NCBI GenBank assembly: GCA_963521185.1
Contig: CAUQTV010000004.1
Span: 186,001 to 250,000, forward strand
Reading direction: 5' to 3'
DNA length: 64,000 nucleotides
Source of the DNA: Enterobacter_D sp963521185
GTDB lineage: Bacteria; Pseudomonadota; Gammaproteobacteria; Enterobacterales; Enterobacteriaceae
The notes beneath the pieces were generated by a model. The model had not been told where the DNA came from and made no database searches. It saw nothing but the letters and a program-made list of their open reading frames with translations. Shown here piece after piece: positions 35,069-43,798 of the stretch (the first letter of the stretch is position 1; each line of letters begins with the position of its first letter). A program made the position numbers and the translations under genes.

Positions 35069-35084
35069 GGTTAATCGATTAAAC
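35069..35084. promoter_or_regulatory. Candidate operator 2 for the LacI-type regulator
   Basis: GGTTAATCGATTAAAC contains the perfect 12-bp palindrome TTAATCGATTAA. Its centre is about 31 bp, close to three helical turns, from operator 1, so two repressor dimers could sit on one DNA face. Confidence 0.7.
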
Positions 35085-35130
35085 TGCCGCCTTCAACAGG
35101 ACGTAATTTGCGTTATGGAGAGGGTAAGCG

Positions 35131-37089
35131 ATGTTACTGAGCAGCGTGACGGCAAATGAGATGATTTTGCTGGATAAAGCGTGGAACACGCGTGAAGCAA
35201 TTCTGGAGCAGCTGTGCGAAACGCTGTTTATGCACGGCGCGGTTAGCGATAAGGCCGCGTTTTTAGACGCCGTCTGGCAGCGGGAGCGCATTTCGGAGAC
35301 CGGCTTCGAGCAGGGGATCGCCATCCCGCACGGTAAAGCCGCGTGCGTTCTGCGGCCCGCGTTTGCCGTCGCGCGCCTGACGCAGCCCGTTAACGACTGG
35401 CCGACGATGGACGGCGAAGATCCGGTCAGCCTGGTCTTTTTGCTGGCGGTCCCCGCCGGGAACGACGCCGAACACCTGCGTCTGCTCTCAAGCCTCAGCC
35501 TGTCATTGATGGACGAACGTAACGTCAGCGCGCTGCGGGCGGCGGAAAACCCACAGGCCTTTCTGGCGATTTTAGACGCCGTAAACGACGCCGCGCCAAA
35601 GCAGCTTGTTAACGCCACCGGTCAGTCGATTGTGGTGATCACCTCCTGCTCGGCGGGCATTGCGCACACCTATATGGCCGCCGAAGCGCTGGAGAAAGCC
35701 GGTGCCGCACGGGGCATCCGCGTCAGATGCGAAAAACAGGGCGCCAGCGGCATTGAAGATCCGCTCACCGCGCAGGAGATCGCCGACGCCGCCGGGGTGA
35801 TCTTCGCCGCCTCACTGCCGCCAAAAGGCAAAGCCCGCTTTAACGGCAAACACTTTGTCGCCACCAGCGTCTCCGAGCCGCTGCGCAATCCCGATGGCCT
35901 GATCGACAAGATGCTTCAGGATCCCGATGGGATTGTGGCGGCGGGCGACGCCGCAGACGCCCTGCCCTCGCCCGATGAAAAGTCGTTTGGCGGAAAGGTT
36001 TACCAGGGCGTATCCAGCGGGATTTCCTACATGATCCCGGTGATTGTCGGCGCAGGTTTGATGATTGGCATCAGCCAGCTCAGCGCCAGCCTGATGGGCG
36101 TGGTGGACATCGGTAACGCGCGTTACGCCACGGATGCCAGCCAGCTGCTGGTGATTTTCCATTTCCTCTCGCTGTACGGAAATATGATCATGAAGTTCAT
36201 GTATCCGGTCTTTGCGGCGTACATGGCCTACAGCATTGCGGACAGGCCAGGGCTGGTGCCGGGCTTTATTGGCGGCGCGTTCGCCGGTGGGCTGCATTAC
36301 CTGTTCTGGGGGATGCCAGGCGGTATTCCTTCCGGCTTTCTCGGCGCGCTGATTTTGGGTTTGCTGGCCGGGCTGATTGCCGATTACCTGAATAAACACA
36401 TCCGTTTGCACAAGCATTTGCAGGCCATGAAGCCGATGCTGATCGTGCCCGGCCTCACGGTGCTGGCGATCTTCTTTATCAACTTCTACTTTGTCGATCC
36501 GGTGTTTGGCGGCATCAACACATTCTTTCAGGACGTGATTACCGCGCACGGCAGTTCCAGCGCGCTGACGCTGGCGGTGATCATCGCCTCGCTCACGGCC
36601 TTTGACCTTGGCGGGCCGGTGAATAAATCGGCGGGGGCCATCGCTATTGGTCTTGCCGCCGATCATATCTTCCCGCTCACCGCGCGCGTGCTGGGCATTG
36701 TTATTCCGCCTATCGGTCTTGGGCTTGCCACAGTGATTGATAAGTATCTGGTCAGACGGCGGGTGTTCGATGAAAACCAGCGCGTCACCGGCACCACGTC
36801 GCTGATCCTCGGCTTTCTTGCCATTGGTGAAGGCGCGATCCCCTTTATGCTGAAAAACCCGGTGATCACCATCTCCCTCAATATTTGTGGCGCGGTGATC
36901 GGTGCCGTCACCGCCATCACGCTGGGGTCGGTGCAGTGGTTCCCGCTGCCTGCCGTCTGGGGCTGGCCGCTGGTGGAGAATCTGCCCGCCTATCTCTTCG
37001 GCATGACCGCCGGGATCCTTTTTATCGCCATCAGCAATGTGCTGGTGCGCTTTTACCTGATCAAACTGAACAAGATCCACATCGATTAA
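35131..37089 (+). CDS. PTS fructose-family EIIABC permease, MngA-like
   Basis: 652 residues with A-B-C domain order, as in E. coli MngA (2-O-alpha-mannosyl-D-glycerate PTS) and similar in length. EIIA: phospho-His67 in GIAIPHGK. EIIB: phospho-Cys172 in VVITSCSAGIAHTYMAAEAL. EIIC: membrane domain from about residue 295, with GGAFAGGLHYLFWGMPGGIP and FLAIGEGAIPFM. It should import and phosphorylate a sugar at C6. GGAGAGGG precedes the ATG. With the GH38 mannosidase 12 bp downstream, the substrate is probably an alpha-mannoside; mannosylglycerate is the leading but unproven candidate. Confidence 0.88.
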   Translation: MLLSSVTANEMILLDKAWNTREAILEQLCETLFMHGAVSDKAAFLDAVWQRERISETGFEQGIAIPHGKAACVLRPAFAVARLTQPVNDWPTMDGEDPVSLVFLLAVPAGNDAEHLRLLSSLSLSLMDERNVSALRAAENPQAFLAILDAVNDAAPKQLVNATGQSIVVITSCSAGIAHTYMAAEALEKAGAARGIRVRCEKQGASGIEDPLTAQEIADAAGVIFAASLPPKGKARFNGKHFVATSVSEPLRNPDGLIDKMLQDPDGIVAAGDAADALPSPDEKSFGGKVYQGVSSGISYMIPVIVGAGLMIGISQLSASLMGVVDIGNARYATDASQLLVIFHFLSLYGNMIMKFMYPVFAAYMAYSIADRPGLVPGFIGGAFAGGLHYLFWGMPGGIPSGFLGALILGLLAGLIADYLNKHIRLHKHLQAMKPMLIVPGLTVLAIFFINFYFVDPVFGGINTFFQDVITAHGSSSALTLAVIIASLTAFDLGGPVNKSAGAIAIGLAADHIFPLTARVLGIVIPPIGLGLATVIDKYLVRRRVFDENQRVTGTTSLILGFLAIGEGAIPFMLKNPVITISLNICGAVIGAVTAITLGSVQWFPLPAVWGWPLVENLPAYLFGMTAGILFIAISNVLVRFYLIKLNKIHID

Positions 37090-37101
37090 CAGGATGCGAA
37101 A

Positions 37102-39762
37102 ATGAACAGAAAGGACGTGTATGTCGTTCCCCATTCTCACTGGGATGCCGAATGGTATTTCACCTGCGAGGATTCCCATATCCTGCTGGTTGAGAATCTG
37201 GATTACCTGATTAACCTTCTCGAAACCCGCCCTGATTTCCCCAGCTACACCTTTGATGGGCTGGCGGTGGTGCTTGATGATTATCTGGCGGTGCGCCCGG
37301 AAAACCGCGATCGCCTGCGCGACCTGATTACCCAGCGCCGTTTGTTCGTCGGGCCGTGGTACACCCAGTGCGATTCGCTGCTGATCCGCACCGAGTCACT
37401 GATCCGCAATTTGCAGTGTGGTATCCAAACCGCTGACGGCTTCGGTCACAGCATGAACATTGGCTATCTGCCGGATATCTTCGGTATGCACGCCTGGCTA
37501 CCGGCCATTTTCAACGATTTGGGCATTCAGTACTGCGTGCTGCAACGGGGCGTCTATACCGACCAGTTGGAAGGGGATTTGAACTTCTACTGGCGCTCGC
37601 CGAATGACCAGGCCATTGCCACCAACTACATGTATTTTGGCTACGGGCCGGGCAAGTTCATTTCAACCCAGAAAGACTACCTGCAACACCGGCTGCTGCC
37701 GATCCTCGATACGCTGTCGTTAATGAACCAGAGCACCGACAAGCTGCTGCTGCCCTCGGGGGGCGATCAGGTGCTCGCCAACGCCGCATTCCCGCAGATC
37801 GTTGAGGCGCTCAATCAGCTCGACTCGCCGTATCGCTTTAAAATGGCGGATTTCGAAACCTACATGGATGAGGTGTGGTCCTCGAGCACCTTTAGCAACG
37901 TGATTGACGGAGAGCTGTTCGCCTGTCAGAAATCGCGTATTCACCGCACCTGCCACTCCACGCGCTATGACATCAAGCAGCAAACCTGGCACACCGAACA
38001 TTTGCTTATCGATCTGCTGGAGCCGCTGGGCGCGCTCGCCGCGCAGTTTGGCATTGATTACCCGCAGCGGCTGGTGGATGGCCTGTGGAAAACGCTGTTC
38101 GCCGCCCATGCGCACAACGGCATTGAAGCCACCAATGCCGATCCGGTGAACGCCAACATCAAAAACAGGCTGGTGAGCGTGGAGCGCTCGGCGCTGAGCC
38201 TCATCAATCTGCTGAAAAAGAAAATCAGCCAGCGCATTGTGAACGGTGCCGGGACGAGCAATATCCTGATTATTTTCAACGTCGATGTCAGCCCGTTGAG
38301 TGGCCTTGTGCAGGCGGTGGTGTTTACCAAAAGCCCGCATTTTGCACTGCGCAATAACGGTGAAATCGCCGTCTGTAATATCGTTAACCAGCAGAAAATG
38401 GACGGCGGACAAATCGTCATCGTCACCGCGCAGGGCGAGAAGCTTGAGCGCGTGGATGACTATTACCGCAGCGAGATCCTGCTGGAGGTGAGCCACCAGC
38501 CCGGTCTCGGCTATCACACCTTTACGGTGGATGAGTGCCAGCACGCCCCCGGCGTGGAGCAGACGGATGCCGCAGACATTGAGAACGACACCTACCGGGT
38601 GAGTCTGCGCGACGGCAGGCTGACGCTTGCCAACACGCGGACCGGGCAGCGCATCGACGACTTTTTGACTTTCGTCGATGATGCCGACGACGGCGATGAG
38701 TTTGACTATGCGCCGCTGGCCGTCGATAACGAAATTGTCTGCCAGACCTTTACCCGGCTGTCGACGGTGCGCGGTGAACTGTCATCGGTGATGACGTTAC
38801 GCTCCACGCTTGCCCTTCCGCAGTCGATGGCCTCGCGTCTGCAAGGCACGCCTGACAGCGAACTGGTGATCACCACCACGCTTGAGCTGCGTAAAGGTGA
38901 GTCGTTTATTCGCGTACAGCACGCGCTGGTGAATCAGCAAACGGAACACCGCCTGCGGGTGAAGGTGAAAACGCCGGTGGCTGCGCCGCTCTATTCCTTT
39001 GCCGATCAGGGATTCTCTGTGCTGCGCCGCAACGCCGCCAGTGAGTATGTTGAAGGCTGGCGCGAGCGCGGCTTTGTGGAAAAACCGGTGCCGATCTACA
39101 CGCTGGAAAACATCGTTTATCTCCAGAATGAACAGCACTTTATGGGCGTGATGCCGAAAGGCATTAAAGAGTACGAAGTGATCCCGGCTGACGACAGCAT
39201 TGCGCTGACGCTGTTTCGCAGCGTGGGTCTGCTCGGCAAAGATGACACGCTGTGGCGGCCTGGCAGAGCGTCCGGCATCAACAACAAAGTGGTCGAAACC
39301 CCTGATGCGCTGATGCTTCAGCCAATGCAGTTTGATTACGCCATCCGGCTGGATCAACACCTCGCGGACGATGCGGCCATTTTTAACACCCTCAGAGCCT
39401 GGCGCAACCAGGATTTGAGCTATCACGTACAGACGCTGAACACCTTTGAAGAGCGGCTGGAGCGCTTCACCATTCCGCTGTCACGCGACGCGCTGGCCCC
39501 GGCCATGTCGATGCTGACGCTAAAAAACCCGCATGTGATGATGAGCCTGTGTAAACCCGGCGAGCGCCCCGGTGAGATTGTCGTGCGCTTGTTTAACCCC
39601 GGCAGCGATCCGCAACGCGTGCAGTTTGACGCCCCTGCCCGGCTTGTGATGCACGCGCTCTCGCTGCGCGAAAAACGCGTTGGCGATGACGCGGACGAAT
39701 TTATCATCGCCCCGCATGACTACCTGACGCTGTCTGTTCGCTTTGCCGGAGAGAACGAATGA
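37102..39762 (+). CDS. GH38 alpha-mannosidase, MngB-like
   Basis: 886 residues, near the E. coli MngB length, with the same N-terminal pattern. Zinc-site HSHWDAEW at residues 11-18, GPWYTQCDSLL near 84-94 and catalytic Asp125 in GYLPDIFGMH; AHAHNGIEATN near residue 335 matches the later metal His. E. coli MngB hydrolyses 6-phosphomannosyl-glycerate to mannose-6-phosphate and glycerate. Cytosolic: no signal peptide. Its TGA overlaps the next start (ATGA), so the three genes form one operon. It is clearly diverged from MngB, so the aglycone may differ. Confidence 0.88.
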   Translation: MNRKDVYVVPHSHWDAEWYFTCEDSHILLVENLDYLINLLETRPDFPSYTFDGLAVVLDDYLAVRPENRDRLRDLITQRRLFVGPWYTQCDSLLIRTESLIRNLQCGIQTADGFGHSMNIGYLPDIFGMHAWLPAIFNDLGIQYCVLQRGVYTDQLEGDLNFYWRSPNDQAIATNYMYFGYGPGKFISTQKDYLQHRLLPILDTLSLMNQSTDKLLLPSGGDQVLANAAFPQIVEALNQLDSPYRFKMADFETYMDEVWSSSTFSNVIDGELFACQKSRIHRTCHSTRYDIKQQTWHTEHLLIDLLEPLGALAAQFGIDYPQRLVDGLWKTLFAAHAHNGIEATNADPVNANIKNRLVSVERSALSLINLLKKKISQRIVNGAGTSNILIIFNVDVSPLSGLVQAVVFTKSPHFALRNNGEIAVCNIVNQQKMDGGQIVIVTAQGEKLERVDDYYRSEILLEVSHQPGLGYHTFTVDECQHAPGVEQTDAADIENDTYRVSLRDGRLTLANTRTGQRIDDFLTFVDDADDGDEFDYAPLAVDNEIVCQTFTRLSTVRGELSSVMTLRSTLALPQSMASRLQGTPDSELVITTTLELRKGESFIRVQHALVNQQTEHRLRVKVKTPVAAPLYSFADQGFSVLRRNAASEYVEGWRERGFVEKPVPIYTLENIVYLQNEQHFMGVMPKGIKEYEVIPADDSIALTLFRSVGLLGKDDTLWRPGRASGINNKVVETPDALMLQPMQFDYAIRLDQHLADDAAIFNTLRAWRNQDLSYHVQTLNTFEERLERFTIPLSRDALAPAMSMLTLKNPHVMMSLCKPGERPGEIVVRLFNPGSDPQRVQFDAPARLVMHALSLREKRVGDDADEFIIAPHDYLTLSVRFAGENE

Positions 39763-41501
39763 TGCCCTCTGACTATGATAAAACCCCGGAAGTGGTCGTT
39801 CGCGGTTATGACGACGCGGCGTGGCAGGGCTGGGAGAACGTCACCGCCGCCCTGCGCGCCCGGCTCGCGCACGGGCAAAACACGGTGCTGGTGATCGACT
39901 GTTATCCCGGCACGCGCCTGTCTGAGCTTGAGCAGACGCTGCTGCCCGCGCTTGGCGCGGATCGGGCGATCAATGTGGAAACGGCGCGGCGCGATGAATC
40001 GGCGGTGCATCAGCTACTGGCCCGTAATCTGACCGACGACCGCGTGTTTGGCGTGCTCTCCTGCCATCAGTTGCCGGAGTTTTTTGATGCCACAGCACTC
40101 GGCGCGCTCAGGCAGCAGGTCGCCGAGGGGCGCGGCCTGACCATTGTCTATGGCCCAGGTGCGGCCCTGGTGCATCCGGGCGATGTGCTGGTGTATGCCG
40201 ATCTTCCTCGCTGGGAGATCCAGCAACGTATGCGCAGCGGCGAGCTGGGCAACTGGGGCGCACAGAATCAGCAGGAAGAGATCCTGAGACGTTACAAGCG
40301 CGCCTTTTTTGTCGAGTGGCGCGTCTTTGATCGCCACAAAACCCCCTTGCTTAAGCGCGCGGATTTTGTGCTCGACACCACACAACGCGGCCAGCCAACC
40401 CTGCTCAGCGGCGCGGCGTTTCACGGCGCGTTGCAACAAGCCACGCGCCAGCCGTTTCGCGTGGTGCCTTTTTTTGATCCCGGCGTCTGGGGCGGCCAGT
40501 GGATGAAGCAGCGCTTCGATCTCCCCGACGCGCCCAACTACGCGTGGTGTTTTGATTGCGTGCCGGAGGAAAACAGCCTGCTGCTGCGCGTGGGCGACGT
40601 GCGTATGGAGCTACCGGCGCAGGATCTGGTTCTGCTTTACCCGCGCCCGCTGTTGGGCGAAAAGGTCCATGCGCGCTTTGGCGCAGAATTCCCCATCCGC
40701 TTTGATTTTCTCGATACCGTCGGCGGGCAAAATCTGAGTCTGCAAGTGCACCCGCTCACTGAATACATCCAGCAGCAGTTCGGCATGCATTACACCCAGG
40801 ATGAGAGCTACTACATTTTGCATGCGGAGCCTGGCGCGCAGGTGTATCTCGGCACCCGAACCGGCGTTGAACCGGCGGCGATGCTGAGCGCGCTACAGGC
40901 CGCCGAACGTGGGGAAAAGCCCTTTGACGATGCGGCATTCATCAACCGCTTTCCGGCGCGCAAGCACGATCACTTTCTCATCCCCGCCGGGACCGTGCAC
41001 TGCTCGGGCGCAGGCACAATGGTGCTGGAGGTCAGCGCCACGCCCTATATTTTCACCTTCAAACTGTGGGACTGGGCGCGGCTGGGTATGGATGGCTTAC
41101 CGCGCCCGGTGCACCTTGAACACGGTGCGCAGGTGATTGACTGGCAGCGCGACACCGACTGGGTGAAGGCGAACCTGATCAATCGCATTGAACCGGTGGG
41201 CGCAGGTGCAGGCTGGCGCGAAGAGCGAACGGGGCTGCATGAGCGTGAGTTTATCGAAACGCGTCGGCACTGGTTTACCGAGCCGGTGGTGCATCACACC
41301 CACGGCGGCGTGAATGTGCTGAATCTGGTGGAGGGGGCGCAAGCGAGGGTCGACAGCCCGGACGGTGCATTTGAACCCTTTATCGTGCACTACGCGGAGA
41401 CGTTTATTGTTCCCGCCGATGTGGGTGAATACCGGATCTCACCGTATGGCGCAGGTGAAGGCCAGGAGCTTGCCACCCTCAAAGCCTGGGTCAGGCGCTG
41501 A
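39759..41501 (+). CDS. Class I mannose-6-phosphate isomerase with N-terminal kinase-like domain
   Basis: 580 residues, much longer than ManA (about 390). The C-terminal part is a type I isomerase: zinc ligand motif LSLQVHPL (His331), DESYYIL, HDHFLIPAGTVHCSGAG (residues 403-417) and LEVSATPYIFTFKLWDWARLG. The first 200 or so residues look like a uridine-kinase-like fold (NTVLVIDCYPG, VEWRVFDRHKTPLLKRADFVLD), but the P-loop GxxxxGK[ST] is missing, so it is probably not an active kinase. It would convert mannose-6-phosphate released by the mannosidase to fructose-6-phosphate and complete the pathway. Confidence 0.82.
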   Translation: MMPSDYDKTPEVVVRGYDDAAWQGWENVTAALRARLAHGQNTVLVIDCYPGTRLSELEQTLLPALGADRAINVETARRDESAVHQLLARNLTDDRVFGVLSCHQLPEFFDATALGALRQQVAEGRGLTIVYGPGAALVHPGDVLVYADLPRWEIQQRMRSGELGNWGAQNQQEEILRRYKRAFFVEWRVFDRHKTPLLKRADFVLDTTQRGQPTLLSGAAFHGALQQATRQPFRVVPFFDPGVWGGQWMKQRFDLPDAPNYAWCFDCVPEENSLLLRVGDVRMELPAQDLVLLYPRPLLGEKVHARFGAEFPIRFDFLDTVGGQNLSLQVHPLTEYIQQQFGMHYTQDESYYILHAEPGAQVYLGTRTGVEPAAMLSALQAAERGEKPFDDAAFINRFPARKHDHFLIPAGTVHCSGAGTMVLEVSATPYIFTFKLWDWARLGMDGLPRPVHLEHGAQVIDWQRDTDWVKANLINRIEPVGAGAGWREERTGLHEREFIETRRHWFTEPVVHHTHGGVNVLNLVEGAQARVDSPDGAFEPFIVHYAETFIVPADVGEYRISPYGAGEGQELATLKAWVRR

Positions 41502-41518
41502 TTTACCGCACCTATAAA

Positions 41519-41545
41519 AAACGCCAGATGCAATGTCTGGCGTTT
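41519..41545 (+). terminator. Terminator after the mannoside operon
   Basis: Perfect 10-bp stem AAACGCCAGA/TCTGGCGTTT with a 7-base loop, 18 bp after the isomerase stop; only a short T run. Confidence 0.65.
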
Positions 41546-41631
41546 GACGTGACGTTAAGGCGTTTATTGAAATATAAAGGCGCACAAAAACATTACGCTG
41601 GGGGCACAACACACCCATAAGGAACCCTTCA

Positions 41632-42183
41632 GTGACACCTATAACGCCAAACATGTGTGCCGTAACGAATCCCTTTTTCGCCGCAGCGCAAAGCATTAAA
41701 AATGATAGTCAACACCCCTTCGCAGACAATTTAGTTTCCGTGCGATCTTCTCAGCAAAGCCTTAACCGCTTCGGTAACACTTTTCAGGATATTAGCGCTA
41801 AAGCCTGTCTGACCCGTCCTGGTATGTTAAGCACGCACCCAGCGCTGTATAACCCACTGAATAAACATGGCAATACCTTCCAGGGTATCTTTGGTCACAG
41901 CAGTGAAAGCAGACCAGGAAGCTTTTATAGCGTTTCCGCAGCGACAGAATCTGCCGTTAACGTAGCCATGGCACAACCTGCCATCACAGACTGCAACGTG
42001 ATGGGTTACGAAGACAGTAACGAGGGATGTGATTTAGATGCATTTATCTTTGATGATCACACACTCTTTTGCGAAGAAAAGAAAAGTGAAGAACTGCATG
42101 AAGAGATGAGCGTGAGCGAGGAAGAGAAAACGTTAACAAAAGAATTTAGATCGGATTATTACACGCTGACCTGGCTCGATTAA
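41632..42183 (+). CDS. Orphan protein with an internal 32-residue repeat
   Basis: 183 residues; I do not recognise it. It starts at GTG 41632 with AAGGA 8 bp upstream; the first ATG, 41653, has no Shine-Dalgarno. Residues 44-64 and 76-96 repeat with period 32, sharing LNxxGNTFQxI and RPG. The C-terminal third (about 120-175) is acidic (EDSNEGCDLDAF, EEKKSEELHEE). No signal peptide, membrane segment or catalytic motif is visible. Base use looks AT-richer than the neighbouring operon, which suggests separate acquisition. It lies between the mannoside operon and ispH; a secreted or regulatory protein is possible but unsupported. Confidence 0.65.
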   Translation: MTPITPNMCAVTNPFFAAAQSIKNDSQHPFADNLVSVRSSQQSLNRFGNTFQDISAKACLTRPGMLSTHPALYNPLNKHGNTFQGIFGHSSESRPGSFYSVSAATESAVNVAMAQPAITDCNVMGYEDSNEGCDLDAFIFDDHTLFCEEKKSEELHEEMSVSEEEKTLTKEFRSDYYTLTWLD

Positions 42184-42196
42184 CGTATCGCACTAT

Positions 42197-42256
42197 CCTT
42201 CGTTTTAAAAATCCGGCCTTCGTTTTAAAAATCCGGCCTTCGTTTTAAAAATCCGG
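42197..42256. repeat. Three exact 20-bp tandem copies made of terminator sequence
   Basis: CCTTCGTTTTAAAAATCCGG occurs three times in a row without a mismatch. On the minus strand each unit reads as the descending arm of the ispH terminator (CCGGATT) plus its T run. The ispH terminator hairpin begins in the last unit. Confidence 0.95.
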
Positions 42257-42279
42257 AATCAGTCAACTGACTCCGGATT
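42250..42279 (-). terminator. ispH-operon terminator
   Basis: 14-bp stem with one mismatch (AATCCGG outer arm pairing with CCGGATT, loop CA); on the minus strand it is followed by TTTAAAA, 15 bp after ispH. Confidence 0.8.
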
Positions 42280-42293
42280 GTGACATGTTGATT

Positions 42294-43244
42294 TTACTGC
42301 ACTTCTTTGACGTCCACACGCAGCTCTTTCGGCACTTCGAAGACGATATTCTCTTCGCGACCTTCAAGCGGAATGGCTTCGCCGCCGCCCAGTTCTTGCA
42401 GGCGTTTAATCACGTTTTGCACCAGGATATCCGGCGCGGAAGCGCCAGCGGTGACACCGACGCAGTGTGCCTGAGCGACCCACACGGCCTGGATGTCAGA
42501 CGCGTCATCAATGAGAAACGCCGCTTTGCCCATCCGCTGGGCCAGCTCCGCCAGGCGGTTGGAGTTGGACGAGTTTTTCGATCCGACCACCAGCACCACG
42601 TCAGCCTGCTCCGCCAGCGCTCGCACCGCTTCCTGACGGTTGGTGGTGGCATAGCAGATGTCGTCTTTGCGCGGGCCGACGATTTTCGGGAAGCGATCGC
42701 GCAGGGCGTCGATCACCTCTGAGGTGTCGTCCACCGACAGCGTGGTCTGGGTCATGAACGACAATTTCGCCGCGTCTTTGACGTCGAGCTTCTGCACATC
42801 TTCCGGCGACTCCACCAGATACATGCCGCCCTTCGGGTTGCTGTACTGCCCCATGGTGCCTTCCACTTCCGGGTGCCCGGCGTGGCCGATGAGAATGGAC
42901 TCTTCGCCACGACGACTGGCGCGGGCGACTTCCATATGCACTTTGGTCACCAGCGGACAGGTGGCGTCAAAGACCGTCAGATCACGGCTTTTCGCTTCGT
43001 TACGCACCGCCTGCGACACGCCGTGGGCGGAGAAAATCAGGATCGCGCCGTCCGGCACTTCGCTGATCTGCTCAATGAAAATCGCCCCGCGCTCGCGCAG
43101 GCTGTCGACGACGTAGCGGTTGTGCACCACTTCGTGACGCACATAAATCGGCGCGCCGTAGATCGCCAGCGCGTTCTCCACAATGCTGATAGCGCGGTCT
43201 ACGCCAGCGCAAAAACCGCGCGGGTTGGCCAACAGGATCTGCAT
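42294..43244 (-). CDS. ispH: 4-hydroxy-3-methylbut-2-enyl diphosphate reductase
   Basis: Last step of the MEP isoprenoid pathway, making IPP and DMAPP with an iron-sulfur cluster. 316 residues; the three cluster cysteines are in NPRGFCAGVDRA (Cys12), FDATCPLVTKVH (Cys96) and DDICYATTNRQ (Cys197). Last gene of the ribF-ileS-lspA-fkpB-ispH operon, one base from fkpB. Confidence 0.98.
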   Translation of the reverse strand: MQILLANPRGFCAGVDRAISIVENALAIYGAPIYVRHEVVHNRYVVDSLRERGAIFIEQISEVPDGAILIFSAHGVSQAVRNEAKSRDLTVFDATCPLVTKVHMEVARASRRGEESILIGHAGHPEVEGTMGQYSNPKGGMYLVESPEDVQKLDVKDAAKLSFMTQTTLSVDDTSEVIDALRDRFPKIVGPRKDDICYATTNRQEAVRALAEQADVVLVVGSKNSSNSNRLAELAQRMGKAAFLIDDASDIQAVWVAQAHCVGVTAGASAPDILVQNVIKRLQELGGGEAIPLEGREENIVFEVPKELRVDVKEVQ

Positions 43245-43245
43245 T

Positions 43246-43695
43246 TTATGCCTCCAGTGCGGGATCGACTTCCAGCACTTCTATATCAAAATGGACGGTC
43301 TGCCCGGCCAGCGGATGGTTGAAATCAACGGTGATGGAGTCGCCGTTCACTTCGCGGATCACGCCAGGCATTTCGCTGCCATCCATTGCGGTAAAGAGCA
43401 TGATTGCCCCGATGTCCGGTTCGCCCGCGTCCATAAACTCACGGCGCGAGAAATATTGAATCAGGTCCGGGCTGGGGGTACCAAACGCGGCATCCGGCTC
43501 CAGCGAGAAGGCTTTTTTCTCACCCTCTTTCAGCCCAAGCAGCTGCTGCTCAAGCCCTTCAGAAAGCGACGTATCGCCAAGGCGAAACAGTGCAGGCTTT
43601 CCGTTGTTACGGGTCGATTCGGCGGTAGAACCGTCTTCCAGTTTCAGCGTAAAGTGAACCAGCACTGCGCTATTGCTCTGTATCGATTTTGACAT
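43246..43695 (-). CDS. fkpB: FKBP-type peptidyl-prolyl isomerase
   Basis: 149 residues, the E. coli FkpB (SlpA) length. The FKBP core shows VLVHFTLKLEDGSTAEST and FRLGDTSLSEGLEQQLLGLKEGEKKAF, then an inserted chaperone flap. Cytoplasmic prolyl isomerase and chaperone. A REP pair separates it from lspA. Confidence 0.96.
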   Translation of the reverse strand: MSKSIQSNSAVLVHFTLKLEDGSTAESTRNNGKPALFRLGDTSLSEGLEQQLLGLKEGEKKAFSLEPDAAFGTPSPDLIQYFSRREFMDAGEPDIGAIMLFTAMDGSEMPGVIREVNGDSITVDFNHPLAGQTVHFDIEVLEVDPALEA

Positions 43696-43715
43696 GCGTT
43701 GCTCTTTGAAAGTCT

Positions 43716-43794
43716 GCCCGGTGGCGCTGCGCTTACCGGGCCTACAGGGATCTCATTACCACGTAGGCCGGTGCAAGCGAAGCGCCGCCCGGCG
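43716..43794. repeat. REP pair between lspA and fkpB
   Basis: Inverted units 43716-43745 and 43763-43794 of the same REP type as at 3.2 kb. They sit inside the operon, between two co-directional genes, where such elements can reduce expression of the downstream gene. Confidence 0.8.
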
Positions 43795-43798
43795 TTTT

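Noticed and set aside
35812..37179. 455-codon open frame antisense to the PTS gene
   Set aside because: Its composition is rich in His, Gln, Arg and Asp, typical of antisense shadows of GC-rich membrane protein genes; the plus-strand EIIABC is certain.
42197..42256. Three 20-bp direct repeats as a CRISPR array
   Set aside because: The units are contiguous with no spacers, too short, and no cas genes are near.
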